From: Achromobacter xylosoxidans
Lineage (GTDB): Bacteria > Pseudomonadota > Gammaproteobacteria > Burkholderiales > Burkholderiaceae_B
Length of the DNA stretch: 64,000 nucleotides
NCBI RefSeq assembly: GCF_002192695.1
Contig: NZ_MTLG01000084.1
Span: 1 to 64,000, forward strand
Reading direction: 5' to 3'
Shown here: piece by piece, positions 10,756 through 18,844 of the stretch
Layout of the letters: the number at the start of each line of letters is the position of its first letter
Numbering within the stretch: position 1 is the first letter of the stretch
Position numbers and translations under genes: made by a program
Notes under the pieces: generated by a model
Seen by the model: only the letters and a program-made list of their open reading frames with translations
The model's database searches: none
Told to the model about the DNA's origin: nothing

Positions 10756-11733
10756 ATGCCGATCTCCCGTCGAACCTTCATGCTTGCCGGCGCACTGGCG
10801 CTGCCGCTGGCGCGGCCGCGCATCGCGCGCGCATCCGCCTGGCCCGAGCGTCCGATCCGGCTCGTCGTCACGTTCCCTCCAGGCGGCGCGAGCGACATCG
10901 CCGCGCGCCTCATCGCACCCGTGCTGGCCGAAAAGCTCGGCCAGCCCATCGTCATCGAAAACAGGCCCGGCGCGGGCTCGACCATAGGCGCGAGCCTGGT
11001 CGCGCAGGCGCCCAAGGACGGCTACACCTTGCTGATGTCGAACTCGGCGCCGCTGTCCATCTCGCCCGCCCTGATGCCGCAAGGCGGCTACGATGCGCTC
11101 GCCAGCTTCGACCACATCGCCTACCTGGGCGCTGTGCCCACCGTGTTCGTGGTCCATCCTTCCGTGCCGGTATCCAGCTTCGCGGAGCTGACCGCCTGGA
11201 TCCGCGCGCAGGACCAGCCGGTGCACTACGGCAGCGGCGGACTGGCGTCGGTGGGCCAGATCGTGGGCGAACTGTATGCCCGGCAAACCGGCGCGCGCCT
11301 GCAGCACATTCCGTACAAGGGATCGGGCGCCATGCGCAACGATCTGCTGGGCGGCCAGATCCGCTTCGCGGTGGACGCGCTGCCGCAGAACCTGCCGTTC
11401 CTGCGGTCCGGCCAACTGCGCCTGCTGGCGGTCACCACCGGCAAGCCGGTGCCGCAGGCGCCCGACATCCCGGCGGTGGGCGAGCTGGGCTATCCGGGCC
11501 TGATCGCCGAGAACTTCGTCGGCCTGTCCGGTCCGGCCGGCTTACCGGCCGCGGTCTCGCAGCGCTTGAACGACGCCATCGCGCAGACGCTGGCTAACGC
11601 CGACATCCGTGCCAAGCTGGAAGGACAGGGCTTCGTGCTGGCGCAAAAATCCCCCGCCGAGTTCACCGACTTCGTCCGCCGCCAGGCCGAAGCCTGGGAA
11701 CCGGTGGTGCGCGCCACGGGAGCCAGCCTGTGA
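10756..11733 (+). CDS. Bug (TctC-like) solute receptor with Tat-type signal
   Basis: A 325-residue TTT receptor. The leader reads MPISRRTFMLAGALALPLA: a twin-arginine motif (SRRTFM) followed by a hydrophobic segment, so export is probably by the Tat pathway. The mature domain starts with the family pattern RPIRLVVTFPPGGASD and has VIENRPGAGS and the usual DTLANADIRAKLEGQGF-like C-terminal region. The start at 10756 is preferred over 10720 because it puts the Arg pair at the N-terminus. The stop codon overlaps the GTG start of the next gene (GTGA), so the two products are translationally coupled. Its ligand is unknown, and no TctAB gene is nearby. Confidence 0.9.
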   Translation: MPISRRTFMLAGALALPLARPRIARASAWPERPIRLVVTFPPGGASDIAARLIAPVLAEKLGQPIVIENRPGAGSTIGASLVAQAPKDGYTLLMSNSAPLSISPALMPQGGYDALASFDHIAYLGAVPTVFVVHPSVPVSSFAELTAWIRAQDQPVHYGSGGLASVGQIVGELYARQTGARLQHIPYKGSGAMRNDLLGGQIRFAVDALPQNLPFLRSGQLRLLAVTTGKPVPQAPDIPAVGELGYPGLIAENFVGLSGPAGLPAAVSQRLNDAIAQTLANADIRAKLEGQGFVLAQKSPAEFTDFVRRQAEAWEPVVRATGASL

Positions 11734-12686
11734 GCGCCCGCCGCATGCTTGTGCTGTTCGGCCATCCGGGCCGCGGCGGCTTCAACGAAGCGGCCGTGCG
11801 TGGCGCGGAACGCGCCGCGCAGGCGGGCCAACCATTGCAGCTGGAATGGATCGCCGACTACGACGCCGCTGCGCGCGCCGAGCGCATCGCGCAACTGTGC
11901 GACACCGATCCGGATCTGATCATCGTGCATGGCGGCCAGGGCGATGCCCCCGTGGCCGAGGTCGCGCCGCGCTACCCGCGCACGCAATTCGCCATCACCC
12001 AGGGACACCACACCGCCGCCAACGTCGCGTCATACGAGATCCTGCAGGAGCACTCGGCTTTTCTGGCCGGGGTGTTGGCGGGCCTGCGCGCGGCCAACGG
12101 GCGGGCCGCCCATCTGTCCGGCGAAAAAGTGCGGCCCGGCCTGAAGGGCCGCGCCGCCTATGCCGATGGCGTGCGGCGCGTCACCGGCCAGGATCCGCTG
12201 ACCGCCTTCTGCGGCAACCAGCACGATCCGGCCCTGGGCGCCGCCTGGGCCCGGGCCTTGTCCGCGCGCGACGCGCGCGTGCTGTTCGCCATGATGGACG
12301 GCGGCCGCGACGGCGTGACGCGCGTGTGCCGCGAAACAGGCGTGTGGCAGATCGGCAATGTGCTGGACTGGGTGGCCCGCGATCCGCAGGTCTATCTGGC
12401 ATCGGCCCTGGCCGATTCGGGACTGTGCGTGCAGCGCGCCGCCGCCGACCATGCCGCGGGCGCGCTGGCAGTGGGCCGCGTGACCCGCTACGGCCTGGAG
12501 GAAGCCGCGTCGCTGCGGCTGGTGCTGGGCGCGAAGGTCGGCGCGGAAGAGCGCCGTGTTTTGGATGAGTGGGCGGGCCGGCTCGCAGCGGGAACCCTGG
12601 ACATTGCATCCGACTATGCGGGGCCGGAATTCACGCTGCCATCCCCTGCCCGCGCCGGCTATGCGGTCGCTTCGAACGCCTTGTGA
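11730..12686 (+). CDS. BMP/PnrA-like substrate-binding domain protein without signal peptide
   Basis: A 318-residue protein resembling the BMP (Med/PnrA) family of nucleoside-binding lipoproteins. Family-like stretches are DPDLIIVHGGQ, a FAITQG strand, a NVASYEILQEHSAFLAGVLAGL helix region (about 104-124) and WQIGNVLDW. It begins at a GTG overlapping the Bug receptor stop by 4 bases. Unlike true receptors it has no signal peptide or lipobox: the N-terminus is directly the first strand (RRMLVLFGHPGRGGFNEAA). It is therefore predicted to be cytosolic, perhaps a ligand sensor or enzyme working with the coupled Bug protein. The C-terminus overlaps the convergent GNAT gene by 28 bases. The family call is moderate. 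Confidence 0.75.
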   Translation: MSARRMLVLFGHPGRGGFNEAAVRGAERAAQAGQPLQLEWIADYDAAARAERIAQLCDTDPDLIIVHGGQGDAPVAEVAPRYPRTQFAITQGHHTAANVASYEILQEHSAFLAGVLAGLRAANGRAAHLSGEKVRPGLKGRAAYADGVRRVTGQDPLTAFCGNQHDPALGAAWARALSARDARVLFAMMDGGRDGVTRVCRETGVWQIGNVLDWVARDPQVYLASALADSGLCVQRAAADHAAGALAVGRVTRYGLEEAASLRLVLGAKVGAEERRVLDEWAGRLAAGTLDIASDYAGPEFTLPSPARAGYAVASNAL

Positions 12687-13156
12687 TAGGCAACGTCCCC
12701 TTGCGCCGGGCGCGCGTAGGCCTGCGCCATGAAGTACTCCGGCGGCACGCCGGGATACGTCAGCGCGGGCGTCTGCGCAAAACCGAATCGCGCGTAGTAC
12801 GCCGGATCGCCCATCACCACGCACCCCGCCGCGCCCAGCGCCTTCAAGCGCGCCAGACCATCCCGGATCAAGGCCGCGCCTATGCCCCGGCCTTGCAGTT
12901 CCGGCAGCACCGCGACCGGCCCCAGGCCGTACCAGTCGGCCGAGCCGTCGCTGATCGCCACCGGAGAGAACGCGACGTGGCCCACGACGCGCCCGTCCAC
13001 CCGCGCCACCAGCGACAGCGTCAGCGCGCCTGCCTCGCGCAGCGCGTTGGTGATGTAGCCCTCGGTTTGCTGGCTGTGGGGATGGTCTTTGAAGGCGGCC
13101 TGCGTCAGCGTGAAGATCGCCGCGCGGTCATCTGGCGTTTCGGGAAGGATAAGCAT
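12659..13156 (-). CDS. GNAT family N-acetyltransferase (YhbS-like)
   Basis: A 165-residue acetyltransferase. The acetyl-CoA site is in the V-A-V-L-P-E-L-Q-G-R-G-I-G-A-A-L-I stretch (about residues 81-97), matching the Q/R-x-x-G-x-G/A signature. VVGHVAFSPV forms the central strand, and GDPAYYARFGF near 117-127 is typical of the YhbS subgroup. The substrate is unknown. The ATG at 13156 is used. It is convergent with the BMP-like gene (28-base overlap) and divergent from aspartate dehydrogenase. Confidence 0.88.
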   Translation of the reverse strand: MLILPETPDDRAAIFTLTQAAFKDHPHSQQTEGYITNALREAGALTLSLVARVDGRVVGHVAFSPVAISDGSADWYGLGPVAVLPELQGRGIGAALIRDGLARLKALGAAGCVVMGDPAYYARFGFAQTPALTYPGVPPEYFMAQAYARPAQGDVAYHKAFEATA

Positions 13157-13331
13157 GCCTGGACTCCTGTAGGCTCAGGCGCAAAGTGTAGCCGGGCATG
13201 GTCGCCATTCCGCATTGACGCCTGCCGGCACGGTGGCTACAGTGGCCGACGGCCCTGCACCGCGTCATCGCGGTGGCGCCCTGCCTCTCCCGAACCGCCC
13301 GCGGCGCGCCGCGGCCCTACTCTGGACCCTT

Positions 13332-14135
13332 ATGAACAGCTACCGTGTCGGCATCGCCGGCTTCGGCGCCATCGGCCAGGCCGTGGCGCAATCCCTGGAC
13401 GCTGGCCTGCCCGGCCTGACGCTTACCGCCATCGCGGTGCGCGATCCCAAGGCCCCGCCGGCCTTTGCCTGGACCCAGGCCGCGCCCGCCTACACCACCA
13501 TCGACGCGCTGCACGAGCACTGCGACGTGGTCGTGGAATGCGCCCCCGCCGCGGTGTTCCGCGACATCGCCGAACCCGTGCTGCGCGCCGGCAAGAAGAT
13601 GGTGGTGCTGAGTTCGGGCGCGCTGCTGCGCCATGACGACCTGATCGAACTCGCCCGCCAGCACCATGGCCAGATCCTGGTGCCCTCAGGCGCCATCCTG
13701 GGCCTGGACGCCATCACGGCGGCCGCCGAAGGCGTCATCCATTCCGTCACCATGATCACCCGCAAGCCGGTGCGCGGCCTGCTGGGCGCGCCCTACCTGA
13801 CCGACAACAACATCGACATCGCGGACATCACCGAACCGCGCCTGATCTTCCGCGGCTCGCCGCGGGAAGCGGCGGTGGGATTTCCGGCGAACCTGAACGT
13901 GGCGGTCAGCGTGTCGCTGGCCGGCATCGGCCCGGACAAGACCACGCTGGAAATCTGGGCCGATCCCTCGCTGGAACGCAATTTGCACCGCGTCGAGGTC
14001 GTGTCCGACTCGGCCTCGTTCTCGATGGAAATCCAGAACATTCCCTCGGCCAACCCCAAGACCGGCCGCATCACCGCGCAAAGCGTGGTCGCCGCGCTGC
14101 GCAAGCTGACCGGTCCGCTGCGCGTGGGCACCTGA
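13332..14135 (+). CDS. nadX: L-aspartate dehydrogenase (NadX family)
   Basis: A 267-residue NAD(P)-dependent dehydrogenase converting L-aspartate to iminoaspartate or oxaloacetate. The Rossmann motif GIAGFGAIGQAVA is at residues 7-19, VVECAPAAVFRDIAEPVLRAGKKMVV covers the second half of the fold, and the catalytic-domain pattern SGAILGLDAI follows. A C-terminal NPKTGRITAQSVVAALR is characteristic of the family. The ATG at 13332 is the family start although the frame opens at 13215. Iminoaspartate feeds NAD synthesis, so it may duplicate the NadB reaction encoded at 37791-39353. Alternatively it may work in an aspartate-utilisation route. It stands alone, with an ABC exporter converging on it. 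Confidence 0.9.
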   Translation: MNSYRVGIAGFGAIGQAVAQSLDAGLPGLTLTAIAVRDPKAPPAFAWTQAAPAYTTIDALHEHCDVVVECAPAAVFRDIAEPVLRAGKKMVVLSSGALLRHDDLIELARQHHGQILVPSGAILGLDAITAAAEGVIHSVTMITRKPVRGLLGAPYLTDNNIDIADITEPRLIFRGSPREAAVGFPANLNVAVSVSLAGIGPDKTTLEIWADPSLERNLHRVEVVSDSASFSMEIQNIPSANPKTGRITAQSVVAALRKLTGPLRVGT

Positions 14136-14153
14136 ACCGCGGCGGGCGCGGCG

Positions 14154-16010
14154 CTAGGCCGCCGCCCGCTGCAGCCCATCCGCCGGGCGCAGGCGCTCTA
14201 CCGGAGCGCCCGCCCGGACCATCGGTCCCGTCCGCCAGTTCCCCGCGCCATCCAGATCCAGCCTGTCCGTATGGAACGCGTCCAGCGTGCTGCGATGCCC
14301 CACGCTGACCAGCATGCATGAGGGCAGCGCCTCGCGCAGCAGGCTGTACAGCGCATGCTCCAACCCTTCGTCGGTGGCGGACGTAGCCTCGTCCAGGAAG
14401 ACGATGGCGGGCCGGTTGTAGAGCACTCGCGCAAACGCCACGCGCTGCTGTTCACCGATGGAAAGCATGCGCGACCAGTCCGCGACTTCATCCAGACGCC
14501 CGGCCAGATGCCCCAGGTTGACCTGCCGCAGCGCGTCGGCCAGGCGCGCATCGTCCTCGGGCTGCGCCAATCCCGGATACGCGACCGCGCCGCGCAGATC
14601 GCCCAGGGGCAGATAGGGCCGCTGCGACAGGAACAAGGCAGAGGCGCCCTGCGGCCGGCGCACCGAGCCCTGCGCATAGGGCCACAGGCCCGCCAGCGCG
14701 CGCAGCAAAGTGGTCTTGCCGCTGCCCGAGGGTCCCTTGATCAGCAGGGCCTGGCCCGGGCGCAGGCTCAGGTTCAGGTCGCGCAGCAGCACCGTGCCGT
14801 CCGGCCGCGCCACCTGCAGGGATTCGATATCCAGGCCGTCGGGCAGGCTCTCGGTCTGTACCGAAGGCAGGGCGCGCGCAGCCTCGTTGGCGTCCAGAAA
14901 GCCGTTCAACCGGTCCAGCGTGGCGCGGTACTGCGCAAAGGTGTCGTAGGAGGTGCGGAAGAACGACAGGGAATCCTGCACCTGCCCGAAAGCCTGCGAA
15001 GTCTGGATCACGTCGCCCAGCTTGATCGCGCCGCTGAAGAAACGCGGCGCCTGCAGGACGAACGGAAACACCACGGCCACCTGGCTCACCGACAGGTTGA
15101 AGCCGTCGAACTTCAGCCCCCGGTACACGCGCGCCCACAGATTGGCGATATAGGCGGTGAAGCGGGTCCATAAGGTCGCGCGCTCCACGTTCTCGCCCTG
15201 ATAGAACGCCACGTTCTCGGCGTTCTCGCGCAGGCGGACCAGCGCGTAGCGGAAGTTCGCCGTCAAGCGCTCGGACAGGAAATTCAGCTTGATCAGCGGA
15301 CGCCCGATCTTGAACGCGAACAGCGTCGCCACGATCACGTACAGGTACACCATGAACACCATGGCGCGCGGAATCTCCACGCCCGCCACCGTCAAGGCGC
15401 CGGACAGGCCCCACAGGATGGACGTGAACGCCACCAGCGAGACGACCGCGCTCAGCGCGCCGATCGCCAGCGTGCGCGAACCCGTCACGAACATGGCAAT
15501 GTCCTGTTCGATGCGCTGATCGGGGTTGTCGACCGGCGCGTCGACGAAATGGCCGCGGTAATAGGCGCCCGCGCCCAGCCAGTCGCGGGTCAGGCGATCA
15601 TTGAGCCAGACGCGCCAGCGGATATCGAAAGCCTGCCCGACGTAGCTGTCGGCCAGCGTGCGCACCACGTGGACACAGGCCAGCACCGAGAAGATGCCCA
15701 AAAACCGCCAGAACGCGTTCTGGTCCAGCGCCTGCAAGGCGCTGTAGAAGCCGTTGTACCAGAACGAAAACAGCACCGTCATGCGCACGGCGAACATCGC
15801 CAGGAACAGCAGCAGCGCCAGCGTCAGCAAGGGCCGCCAGCTGCGTCGGGGGTCGAGATACGGCCACGCCAGCCGCCAGAACTTGCGTCCCCAGTCCGTG
15901 TAGCGCGCAAGCAAGCCCCCGACCAGCACCAGCGCGACGGCCGAAATGCCGAACGCACGCGCCAGCCAGAGCCCGCTTTCCGCCAGTTGCTGCTGCCAGT
16001 TCAGGTCCAT
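14154..16010 (-). CDS. YddA-type ABC transporter, fused permease and ATPase
   Basis: A 618-residue half-transporter of the SbmA/BacA-ABC_membrane_2 family. The first ~330 residues are a six-helix membrane domain with VRMTVLFSFWYNGFYSALQ and WRVWLNDRLT typical of YddA. The rest is a nucleotide-binding domain with Walker A GPSGSGKTTL, Walker B IVFLDEATSAT and a His switch in SVGHR. The ABC signature is MLSIGEQQR, not LSGGQ, a known variant in this subgroup. Homologues may move peptides, fatty acyl-CoA or vitamin B12-like ligands; the substrate here cannot be predicted. It would act as a homodimer in the inner membrane. It is divergent from hslR with a palindrome between them. Confidence 0.88.
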   Translation of the reverse strand: MDLNWQQQLAESGLWLARAFGISAVALVLVGGLLARYTDWGRKFWRLAWPYLDPRRSWRPLLTLALLLFLAMFAVRMTVLFSFWYNGFYSALQALDQNAFWRFLGIFSVLACVHVVRTLADSYVGQAFDIRWRVWLNDRLTRDWLGAGAYYRGHFVDAPVDNPDQRIEQDIAMFVTGSRTLAIGALSAVVSLVAFTSILWGLSGALTVAGVEIPRAMVFMVYLYVIVATLFAFKIGRPLIKLNFLSERLTANFRYALVRLRENAENVAFYQGENVERATLWTRFTAYIANLWARVYRGLKFDGFNLSVSQVAVVFPFVLQAPRFFSGAIKLGDVIQTSQAFGQVQDSLSFFRTSYDTFAQYRATLDRLNGFLDANEAARALPSVQTESLPDGLDIESLQVARPDGTVLLRDLNLSLRPGQALLIKGPSGSGKTTLLRALAGLWPYAQGSVRRPQGASALFLSQRPYLPLGDLRGAVAYPGLAQPEDDARLADALRQVNLGHLAGRLDEVADWSRMLSIGEQQRVAFARVLYNRPAIVFLDEATSATDEGLEHALYSLLREALPSCMLVSVGHRSTLDAFHTDRLDLDGAGNWRTGPMVRAGAPVERLRPADGLQRAAA

Positions 16011-16083
16011 GAGTCGATTGCCCTCCGATACGCGTTTCTGGTTAGACGAGGCTCACGCATCGAGTTCCGGCGCGCACGCCGTT

Positions 16084-16098
16084 TTAAGCCTGGCTTAA
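16084..16098. promoter_or_regulatory. palindrome between divergent ABC exporter and hslR
   Basis: A 15-bp perfect inverted repeat, TTAAGCC-T-GGCTTAA, lies 74 bases before the ABC gene start and about 100 before hslR. Position and symmetry suggest an operator, but no regulator is adjacent and it could be chance. Confidence 0.35.
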
Positions 16099-16197
16099 GC
16101 GTTCCGGCAGGGTGATCGAAAGCGATCCGACAGCAAGCGCGCGGCGGCGGGGCGGCTATCATGGATGCCTGAGAGCAATACCGGCAGGTAAGGAAGC

Positions 16198-16578
16198 ATG
16201 GACAAGATCCGCCTAGACAAATGGCTATGGGCCGCGCGCTTCTACAAGACGCGCAGCCTGGCCGTGCAGGAAATCGGCAAGGGCCGGGTATTGGTGAACG
16301 AGCAGCCCGCCAAGCCCGCGCGCGAGGTCGCGCCGGGCGACCTGGTCACGGTGCGCAAGGAAGACCCGGCGCTGCACGTGCGAGTGGTGGCCGTCAGCGG
16401 CGTGCGCGGCCCCGCCCCCGTCGCCCGCCAGCTCTACGAGGAAACGCCCGAAAGCGTGGCGGCGCGGGAGCGCGCGGCGGAAATGCGCCGCCTGGCCCCC
16501 GAGCCGGCGCTGGGCATAGAGGCTGGACGCCCGACCAAGCGCGACCGGCGGCTGATAGACCAGATGCGCGGCAAGTAA
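16198..16578 (+). CDS. hslR: ribosome-associated heat shock protein Hsp15 (S4 domain)
   Basis: A 126-residue RNA-binding protein. The S4 domain occupies about residues 3-65 and begins IRLDKWLWAARFYKTRSLA, the classic Hsp15 pattern, followed by GRVLVNEQPAKPAREVAPGD. The C-terminal part is basic with RPTKRDRRLIDQM. Hsp15 binds 50S subunits with a stalled nascent chain after heat shock and helps recycling. The start at 16198 follows TAAGGAAGC. It is first in a short same-strand run with the SUI1-like and DOPA-dioxygenase-like genes (gaps 46 and 19 bases). Confidence 0.93.
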   Translation: MDKIRLDKWLWAARFYKTRSLAVQEIGKGRVLVNEQPAKPAREVAPGDLVTVRKEDPALHVRVVAVSGVRGPAPVARQLYEETPESVAARERAAEMRRLAPEPALGIEAGRPTKRDRRLIDQMRGK

Positions 16579-16624
16579 ATACGCCTGCCCCGACAACGTT
16601 CAACCCTCTCTACGCAAGCCCATC

Positions 16625-16987
16625 ATGAAAAGCAGTTCTACAGGCGGCCTGGTCTATTCCACCGACGGCGGCCGCATGTGCCCCGAATGCCGCAAGCCGC
16701 TGGCGCAGTGCCTGTGCAAGCAGGCCGCCCGGGCGGTTCCCGTCGGCGATGGCGTGGCCCGCGTGTCGCGCGAAACCAAGGGCCGCGGCGGCAAGAGCGT
16801 CACCGTGGTCAAGGGCCTGGCGCTGGACGGCGCGGCGCTGAACGCGCTGGGCAAACAGCTGCGCAACGCCTGCGGCTCCGGCGGAACGGTAAAGGACGGC
16901 GTGATCGAGATCCAGGGCGACCACTGCGAACGCGTCATGGAAACCCTGCAAAAACAAGGCATCCGCGCCAAGCGCGCGGGCGGCTGA
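16625..16987 (+). CDS. yciH: SUI1/YciH family translation factor
   Basis: A 120-residue member of the bacterial SUI1 (eIF1-like) family. The SUI1 domain covers about residues 45-115 with GRGGKSVTVVKGL, and CGSGGTVKDGVIEIQGDH is the family hallmark. An N-terminal Cys cluster, MCPECRKPLAQCLC (Cys19, 22, 29, 31), could bind a metal. E. coli YciH influences start-site fidelity and is linked to stress translation. It follows hslR by 46 bases, so two ribosome-related genes are neighbours. Confidence 0.92.
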   Translation: MKSSSTGGLVYSTDGGRMCPECRKPLAQCLCKQAARAVPVGDGVARVSRETKGRGGKSVTVVKGLALDGAALNALGKQLRNACGSGGTVKDGVIEIQGDHCERVMETLQKQGIRAKRAGG

Positions 16988-17006
16988 CATCGACGGAGCA
17001 AGAACA

Positions 17007-17360
17007 ATGACCGACCTGCAAACCAGCGCCGTGGCCAGTTGGCACGCCCATGTGTACTTCGACGCCGCCAGCCGCGACGCCGCGCACGCGCTGCGCGAAC
17101 GGATCGCCGCGCGCTTTGCCGGCCAGATGGAACTGGGGCGCTTCCATGAGCGCCCCGTCGGCCCGCATCCGCAGTGGAGTTACCAGATTGCCTTCACGCC
17201 CGAGCACTTCGCCGAGATCGCCACCTGGCTGACGCTGCACCATGGGACGCTGGATGTCTTCATGCATCCCAACACCGGCGACTCGGTGCGCGACCACCGC
17301 GACTGCGCGGTGTGGATCGGCCGCAGTTACACGCTGAACCTGCAGGCGCTGGGCGCCTGA
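17007..17360 (+). CDS. DOPA 4,5-dioxygenase family protein
   Basis: A 117-residue small protein. The start WHAHVYFD and later LHHGTLDVFMHPNTGDSVRDH match the His-rich DOPA 4,5-dioxygenase family, in which the His residues are thought to bind iron for extradiol ring cleavage. Bacterial members are common, but few have a known substrate. It lies 19 bases after yciH, so it is probably co-transcribed, and is convergent with ppk2 (4 bases apart). Confidence 0.85.
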   Translation: MTDLQTSAVASWHAHVYFDAASRDAAHALRERIAARFAGQMELGRFHERPVGPHPQWSYQIAFTPEHFAEIATWLTLHHGTLDVFMHPNTGDSVRDHRDCAVWIGRSYTLNLQALGA

Positions 17361-17364
17361 GCGG

Positions 17365-18657
17365 CTACAGCGCGCGGCCCACGATCAGCGAATCCAGCGC
17401 CATCATGGGATCGCTGCTCTTGCCTTCATATGGCAGACGGCTGAGCACGTAGCGCATCGCATTGATCCGCGCGCGCTTCTTGCAGTCGGACTTGACCACC
17501 ACCCAGGGCGCGTCGGCCGTGTCGGTATGCGCGAACATCGCTTCCTTGGCGCGGGTGTAGTCGTCCCACTTGTCCAGCGAAGCCAGATCCACCGGGCTGA
17601 GCTTCCACTGCTTGAGCGGATGCACCTTGCGCTGCAGGAAGCGGCGGCGCTGCTCTTCCTGGCTGACCGAGAACCAGAACTTGATCAGGTGGATGCCGCT
17701 GCTGACCAGATGGCGCTCGAAATCCGGCACCTGTCGCAGGAAGTCCAGGTATTCGTTCTGGGTGCAGAAGCCCATCACGCGCTCGACGCCGGCGCGGTTG
17801 TACCAGGAGCGGTCGAACATGACGATCTCGCCCGCGGTGGGCAGATGCTGCACGTAGCGCTGGAAGTACCACTGGCCCTTTTCCGTATCGGAAGGCTTCT
17901 CCAGCGCGACCACCCGCGCGCCGCGCGGGTTCAGGTGTTCCATCATGCGCTTGATGGTGCCGCCCTTGCCGGCGGCGTCGCGGCCTTCGAACAGGATCAC
18001 GACGCGCTGGCCGGTGGCCTTGACCCAGGCCTGCAGCTTCAGCAGTTCGACCTGTAGGCTGTACTTCTGCTTTTCATAGTTACGGCGCAGCATGCGGTGG
18101 CGATAGGGATAGATGCCTTCGCGCCAGTCCGCGGCCAGCTCGTCGTCGGGATTGCGGCGCGTGCGCGGCGCCGCCGAATTGGCTTCCAGCAAGGCGCGAT
18201 GCACGGCTTGCGCATCGTCCGGCGACAGTTCCTCGATGACCGAACGCAGCGCCTCGCGCGCCTGGGCCGGCGCGCTGACGTTGTAGCGGCGCGCGATATC
18301 GGCCAGCACGGCCACGGTCTCCTGGCGCGCGGCGTCCTGGCGGGCGACGACGCGTTTGCGCACGTCGATGGCCGGCTCGGCGGCGGCCGCGGCCGATACC
18401 GGATCGACCGACACGGGAGCGCCCGCCGCGGGAACGCCCGCCGCGGGAACGCCCGCCGCAGGAGCGCCCACCGCGGGCGTCTTGGCCGCGCGCGGCTTGC
18501 GGCTGGTGGTCACTGGCGTGACGACGGTCTTGACTACCGTTTTGACGGCCGGCTTGGAGACCGGCTTGGCGGCGACGCCGGCGGTCCGCTTGGCCGCGCG
18601 CTTGCGCGGCGTCTCGGCTACGGCTTGTTCGGTGGCTGGAGTTGTCTTGTCTGTCAT
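17365..18657 (-). CDS. ppk2: polyphosphate kinase 2 with long basic N-terminal extension
   Basis: A 430-residue class I PPK2, which moves phosphate between polyphosphate and nucleotides. The catalytic core (about 185-415) has Walker A FEGRDAAGKGGT (223-234), lid residues, and FDRSWYNRAGVERVMGFC (281-298). A typical one-domain PPK2 is about 270-300 residues. Here 180 extra residues precede it: a Lys/Ala/Val/Pro tail (1-90) resembling histone H1-like tails, with four 15-bp DNA repeats coding near-identical pentapeptides (residues 61-80), then a helical segment. The tail could bind DNA or polyphosphate; that is inference. The ATG at 18657 gives the full extension. An FNR-like box lies at 18766-18779 upstream. 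Confidence 0.92.
   Translation of the reverse strand: MTDKTTPATEQAVAETPRKRAAKRTAGVAAKPVSKPAVKTVVKTVVTPVTTSRKPRAAKTPAVGAPAAGVPAAGVPAAGAPVSVDPVSAAAAAEPAIDVRKRVVARQDAARQETVAVLADIARRYNVSAPAQAREALRSVIEELSPDDAQAVHRALLEANSAAPRTRRNPDDELAADWREGIYPYRHRMLRRNYEKQKYSLQVELLKLQAWVKATGQRVVILFEGRDAAGKGGTIKRMMEHLNPRGARVVALEKPSDTEKGQWYFQRYVQHLPTAGEIVMFDRSWYNRAGVERVMGFCTQNEYLDFLRQVPDFERHLVSSGIHLIKFWFSVSQEEQRRRFLQRKVHPLKQWKLSPVDLASLDKWDDYTRAKEAMFAHTDTADAPWVVVKSDCKKRARINAMRYVLSRLPYEGKSSDPMMALDSLIVGRAL
18416..18475. repeat. four tandem 15-bp repeats inside ppk2
   Basis: Units start at 18416, 18431, 18446 and 18461, each close to GGAACGCCCGCCGCG with one or two changes. On the coding (minus) strand they encode the run of (A/V)PAAG-like pentapeptides in the PPK2 tail. 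Unit number probably varies between strains through slippage without breaking the frame. Confidence 0.85.
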
Positions 18658-18765
18658 CGATCCTGTCCTCGCTGCGCTGATCGTCCGGTCCGCGCCTGCC
18701 AGGCTTGCGCCTGCGGCCTGCGTCGGGAAAAGCGCAAACGCTACCCTGAGCCCTGCCGCGCGGAT

Positions 18766-18779
18766 TTGACTTCGATCAA
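18766..18779. promoter_or_regulatory. FNR/Anr-type box upstream of ppk2
   Basis: TTGAC-TTCG-ATCAA differs at one base from the FNR/Anr consensus TTGAT-N4-ATCAA. It lies 109 bases upstream of the ppk2 start (minus strand) and 66 bases before the hypothetical gene at 18845 (plus strand), so either or both could respond to low oxygen. Confidence 0.5.
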
Positions 18780-18844
18780 ACGTTGTAACATTTTTGCAGC
18801 AACGAAGGCCGCTACACTGGCCTGCCTACACCCACCCCTGCGCC

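Noticed and set aside
18356-18769. Plus-strand frame with Ala/Gly/Thr repeats
   Set aside because: Its repeats are the antisense of the PPK2 tail repeats.
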